From: Pycnopodia helianthoides
Lineage: Eukaryota; Echinodermata; Asteroidea; Forcipulatida; Asteriidae
Direction of reading: 5' to 3'
Length of the DNA: 64,000 nt
NCBI GenBank assembly: GCA_032158295.1
Contig: CM063249.1
Location: forward strand, 17,610,416 to 17,674,415
A model generated the notes under the pieces. The model was given only the letters and a program-made list of their open reading frames with translations. It was not told where the DNA came from and did no database searches. Shown one piece after another: positions 50,901 to 56,900 of this stretch. Numbering within the stretch: position 1 is the stretch's first letter; each line of letters opens with the position of its first letter. A program made the position numbers and the translations under genes.

Positions 50901-53900
50901 CCACTGGCAATAATTGATAATTAAAAAAATCATATTAATATTATAAGCAGTGCACTCGTACCTTCCCTTCAGTTATTGACCACTAATCAATATTTTGTTT
51001 ATTTGTTTGTGTTGTTTTATTTAATTATTCAGGGCTAAAGCAAAGCGTGGACTCCGCGTGGTGGGTGTCCACCCGGCCAACCAGAACGTTTGGATCGTGC
51101 TGGACAAGGTGAAACAAGGCGGCGCATCTGCCATGGTGACCATACAGAGGAGAACGACCCCGACGACCTCGCCAACGGAACAGGGGTAAATTATTTGCAT
51201 ATTTCATTTTTGAAGTGGAAGATCTAGAACGATTTTAAATGAGTGCATTGGGGAATCGTGCATGTTGAATAGTCAATCCCGTTTAATTCCACACGGAATT
51301 GTGCAGTACGGCATGCAAATTGGGAAACCGATCAAATAAACAAACAATGGAGTGGTGATACAATGCTAATCAGTCTTGAAGGCTTTCAGCGGAGTGCCCT
51401 TTTTATAGTGGAGAAAAGCAACACGTAACATACTTGGTTAAAGGAACATTGCAGAATTGGTTTTTGCCAACAAAACAGTTGCTGGCAGTGTAAGCACTTT
51501 ATGTAATCCACCATACACATAAACTGACAAACCTGTGGAAGTTTGAGATCGATCGGCCATCTGGGTCACGAGAAAATAGTGAAAAACTGATTACACATGT
51601 GCATGAAATCATATAGATTCAACAAATGAATAAAACGCTCACTGAGCGATAAACTCCAATCGGAAAATTAGTTTATTCATTTCTCATCAAATATGGCATT
51701 TCAGACAGAAATATTTCAAGGGATGTTTTCTACTATCATCATCATTAGACCGTGTAAGTTTCATGTAAATCTGTGATCAAAAAGTATATTTTACAAGTTT
51801 TTTTCTTACCAATTCTGTAATGTTCCTTTAACCTGATACTAGAATTAAACAGACGTCCATCTTTAGTAGAGCAACATTGTGGGCTTTCCCCATGTGTTTT
51901 CTATTATCCCTTTTCTTTAAGCTTTCCTGTTAAAAACATTGTTGGGGGGGGGGTAACCCCACAATGAAGTACAGTTCCTACCTAAGTAGTATTGTGCAGG
52001 AACTAACTGAGGTTGATCTAAGATTCCACTGTTGATATCTTAAACACTCTAACCCAAGTCTCTGCTTTTATAGCAAAATATTATGTGAAGCCTTATCGGT
52101 TCCATCTGGGTTCACTTTCAAACAATGTCATTCATCTGTAAAAGGTATGGTTAACATGTTTAATCAAAACGACAGTGCCATTTTTTGTCTTTCACCAACG
52201 GCAATCTCCAGACTGCTTTTGGAGTGTCGGGATTAACCAGTTCAAACTACTCCCCAGGGTCCAATTTCATAGAGCTGCTCAAGCAGAAAATATTGCTTAA
52301 CAATTGTCTGTTAAGCAGAAAGGAGCATGATACCAGTCACAAATTGTACATGTGACACGGTAGTCTGGCTGGTAACCTTATTCTGGTAAGCATAATTTTG
52401 TTGTGCTTAGCTGCTTTTTGTGCTGAAGCAGCTCTATGAAATTGGGCCCAGATCTTGATTCCAATCTGGTACTTGAAGTCCCATCTTGAAGAGTAGCCCT
52501 CTCCAGCCGTGTGTTTCCTACTCCACGGACTTGACTCGACTTAACTTGACTTTAAGTCCAATCATCCAAACTTTGAGGGAAAAAACGTCTAAATTTATCT
52601 GTGTGTAAATTTATTTCTAATCTCCCCCCCCCCCCACCACTGTCTATCACTTCCCGAGCTTAAGTCAGATGCAACCACCGTGATATTTTTTACAAATGTT
52701 TAAAGTGTCGTAGGCAAAGGATCAGGGACCCCCCCCCCCCCCCCCCGCTGAAATGCTGGCTTGTCAATCGACACGATTGAGTCATTTATTCCCACCCATC
52801 CATTTTTAAAAAAAAAAAATTCTTCTTTAAAAAATCTGATTGACTCATGAATTGTAACACTGTACTTACACGCAGTACTTGTAGGGAGAATATTACCTTT
52901 CCAGTCTAAAAAAAAAAAAAAAAAAAAAGAAGAGAGGAGAAAAAAAAGGGTGAGTAAGGGATGTGACTGACTTGCCGAATCGACGAGAAAATGCATCAAA
53001 TTGTTAAACTTGTCATGGTTGGTTCTACACGTAATCTGGAGCTCCACCAGAAGTTGCGATTGGCGAGGCGTGTAAGCTCTTGATCAGCTTACTCTGTTCA
53101 CCCTTTGTGCACTATGGGGGGGGAGGACTTCTCAATCTGGTTTACGTTTGTCTTTTTTTTTCTTTTCTTTTTTGAGCATCGCAGAAAGCACGTGTGTTTG
53201 GGAAAAATAAGAGAACGTAATGAGGTGATTGAAGAGGTGATTTTGACGTTTGGATAGGGGGGGGGGAAAGGTGGTGGAATGATGGCTCTGTATCACTACA
53301 GAGACTGAGACAAGTTTCCCCGACACCAGTAAACTTTCACCAGTAAACTTACTGACAGTGCATGGTGAATTATGTCCACATTCTGTAGACACGTTCATAA
53401 TTATGAGTAGATGTGCTGAAGACAAAGACACAGCTCATTCTGTAGGAAGTGTGTAACTACTCAGACTATTATAAGACTAATTATCGGACTCAATCAACTA
53501 TAAGGTAAACTACCAAAAGGATCTACTCACAGTATAAATGCAGCCCCATGCGATATTTGATACTTCTTCTCATCTGCTCTAAAGTTATTGCGGTGTCTTC
53601 GGGCTTATGGCATCAGGCTTCAACTACAGAGTTGGTTCAGTCCCTGGACTTGGCACCACTGAGCCATTCTTGATTGGACTTGGTCTTTTAAAGTAGGAAC
53701 TGACCCGGTTCCGCAGAAGAGCCAACCCGCGGGTTCGTTTTTTAAAATTTTGAGCCAGGTAGAGCCGAGTTGTTTGAAAGCTACTGCCCAAGCTGAGTCC
53801 TGAGAAGCGGTGCTTTCAGTTCAAACTCCGTTAAGACTTACAAGCGAGAGAGAAAATGATTCAGCACCCAACGTAAAAAAAAAAAATTGTTTAATAGAAA

Positions 53901-56900
53901 CACAGGAATTTAATCGGGGGACTGTGTTATTGACTAGACTGTGATAACAACAAGTCAGCGAATATTATGGTAACATTTATTAATAGACAGTCGTGTGGAA
54001 CACGGTAACTGTTATCCGAGAGGGGAGTACGACATGCCCTGAGGAAGTCGCTGACTCTCCGAGTTGGCTAGAGAATTCATCAAACTGTTAAAACCCCCGC
54101 GAGCCCCTGCCCCACCGGAGAAAGATAAAGATAAAGAGAGAGAGAGAGAGAAAACCAAAACCTACACAATGTCTTTCTGTCTTTTGAGCGAGGGGAGCCT
54201 CCTAATCAACCGCCCAAACCAGGGACAGCTTGCGTGAAATTGAGTTCAAGTGAACTATTCATCCCCTTGATGATATACGGTCCTCACTTTCCCAGACTGC
54301 ATGGCTCGTCCCGACAGCTGACTGGAAAGTGAGAGGGACTGAATTCTAGACCTCAAGACCAGGCTAAGTTCACGGGGGGATGGTGCGAATATCAGTCGAC
54401 AGATTTATGTTATATTATTTAACATCAGGTGTAAACCACCACCCCCCCCCCCTCTAAAAAAAAAAATGAAATTGGATTTGTTCAAACTTTTTATTTGACA
54501 CCTGCCAAGAGTGGGCCTTTTTTTTTCCTGGAAATTTGACGACATGCAATCCGAAGGGTTAATAAAATGTATATCAAATATTGCTGTAAATCGCATGAGA
54601 CATGCCTTCAAATTAAGTTTTGACACCGTCGGAGTGACATTAATGCAAGCATTAAATCATTGCAGCAGGTGCTTGGTAAGTCAAAAAAAAGTTGTAAGTT
54701 GTGAAAAGAAATAAATCAATAATTGTATTAGTTTCATAGTTTAAACATTTTTTCAAAATGTGAGAACAAAGAATGGATTGGATGGAGAGAAAAAAATCCA
54801 AATGAAAAAAATTCAACACAGTCGTCAAGATTTCAGTGCCACAGTGCCGCTTGAAAGTGCTAAGCCTAAAAAAGAAGAAGAAAAAATGTAACCTATCGAA
54901 ATGAGGAATGTGTCAGACAGAACGTATTGCGTGTAATTTGCGTGTAAAGTTGGTCACAATCGAAAATCATGAAAAAAAACGATTCCGCGATTTCGTGGTA
55001 TTAGGTTAAATAAAACTTGATCTTTCTTGTCGTGGTCTTACCTTTAATTGAAAAGATGAATAAATCCACAAAAAGTACGTTTTCTTGAGCATGTTTGTAC
55101 ACAATTGATTCTCTTCAAAGTTAATTAAAATGAGTATCATAAAACAAACACGTCGTAAAAAAATGGAAGTGGCCTTGTCTCGTAGACTCTCTTCATTTTC
55201 CGATAACTTCGGACTGGAATAAGCTACAGAAAAAAAATATTGGTATTGCTGGAAAGCCAGTGAGTTACTTGTTAACACGGTATGCACAACTCAATTTTAT
55301 TAAGGGGTTGATATATTCCTCATTTCGACCGATCAGGTCACAAATGTTTAACAAAACTAGAGCGGGAGGAAAGACTATACCAGGTGTGAAGTTGTTTTCG
55401 TTTCCCGCAGTCTGTTTATTATTGTTCCACTGTAAAAAAAAAAAATCCACTGTTCTGGCTTTTTGTTACCTTTTTTCAAACGTTTTGGAGTCGGATGAAG
55501 GCTTGATTCAAGGGGGGACATCAACAATTAAGTATTTGATTTACAAAATGTGTGGTCCCCCCCCTCCCCCCCCACATCCTGAAATGAAAATTCAAAGTAA
55601 TTTCTCAGCTGTCATTGCACTGATGTCGGACCACCAACCCACACCGCATTGCACGCACACTGAAAAATAGAGAGAAAAAAAAACAAATCTGGAGTCCTCA
55701 ATATTGTAAGGACGGATGAATTGCAAACCAATCTGTCCAATTTGAACCCTCTGCTCCCAATACTTTCTGTCTTTGATCTAGGGGCTATAAGCTTTCATCC
55801 CGGCTAGCTTAATTTACCCTCACCCGATCTACTGCTCCGGTTTCCCCCCACGGAAAGACAGAGCGTTTTTCTGGTCCACTCCAATCAATTCGAGGGGGAG
55901 TTTTTTTTTCTCTCTCTCTTTCCTTTCCTCCCCCCCCCCTCCTTCTTTAATACAGTTTAAGATTAGTAAGCCACACTGGGGCTAATGGAGAAACATTATG
56001 TGCGTGCCGTGCCGGCATTGCGCTTGAAGTTGTTTTCGTTTCCCCGTAGTCTGTTTATTATTGTTCCACTGTGAAAAAAAATTCACTGTTCTGTTTCCTT
56101 TTTTTTTTTTTTTACGTTTTGGAGTCGGATGAAGGCTCGATTGAAGGGGGGACATCAACAACAAAGTATTTGATTCATAAAATGAAGTTTGATCCTTTGA
56201 AATAAAAAGCGTTTTTTTTTTCTTTTTTTTTTAAACCTTTTTACATGTGTAACATTTTGTTGAAGTCAGACACCTTGCCACTTTGTGTCAATAAGTCACC
56301 TGAAACTGCCTCTCTCCAAAACGCATCCAATTTAAGGGCCTCCTTTATAAAAAAAAATTTAAAAAATTGTTATTAGGTTTTACCCCCTAACAACAACAAA
56401 AAAAACCTCTGACAAATAACCTCAAAGTTCTTCAAAAACCATTTAACGGGGAATTGCACCCCAACAGTCAGTCGAACCTTTTAGAAATAAAATGAGGTGA
56501 AAAGAAAGAGAGAGAGAAAGCGAGACTGTGAACAAGGGGAGAGAAAACAGAAAGGAATAAAAAATAAAAAAAACACTCTGTGTAGGTCAGTCAGGGTCAA
56601 GTGCGCTCATGGCAGTTAATTTGGCGTGGTGAAAGAAACCCTTTGCTCCGCCTTGGAGGCAGGTTTCCCCCCAAAACGCAAGAATGCTTTCCCCCCTCGG
56701 GGTTGGGTTTTTTGTACCGTGATAGATGACTCTGAACTGACAGTGAAAAAAAAAAGAGAAGTCATTTCTATTCCATTTGCATACTTTTAAATGGAAGGAT
56801 TTTCTTTAAAACCCGGGGAGTGTGCCAGACGGGGCAAAAAGCCCTGATGGGATGGCGAGATAGGATTGCTATGTCTGGAACACACCTGCAGTGGTTGATG

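Larger units (their letters stand above)
38966..51032 (+). other. TMEM132 intron 2 (12.1 kb)
   Basis: Begins GTGAGC and ends ATTCAG; phase 2. It contains A, B, C, E, F, G, H and K elements, LINE/SINE tails and a degenerate tandem array. Between about 41.5 and 42.0 kb and between 43.2 and 45.1 kb I see no repeat family or gene that I can name. Confidence 0.8.
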
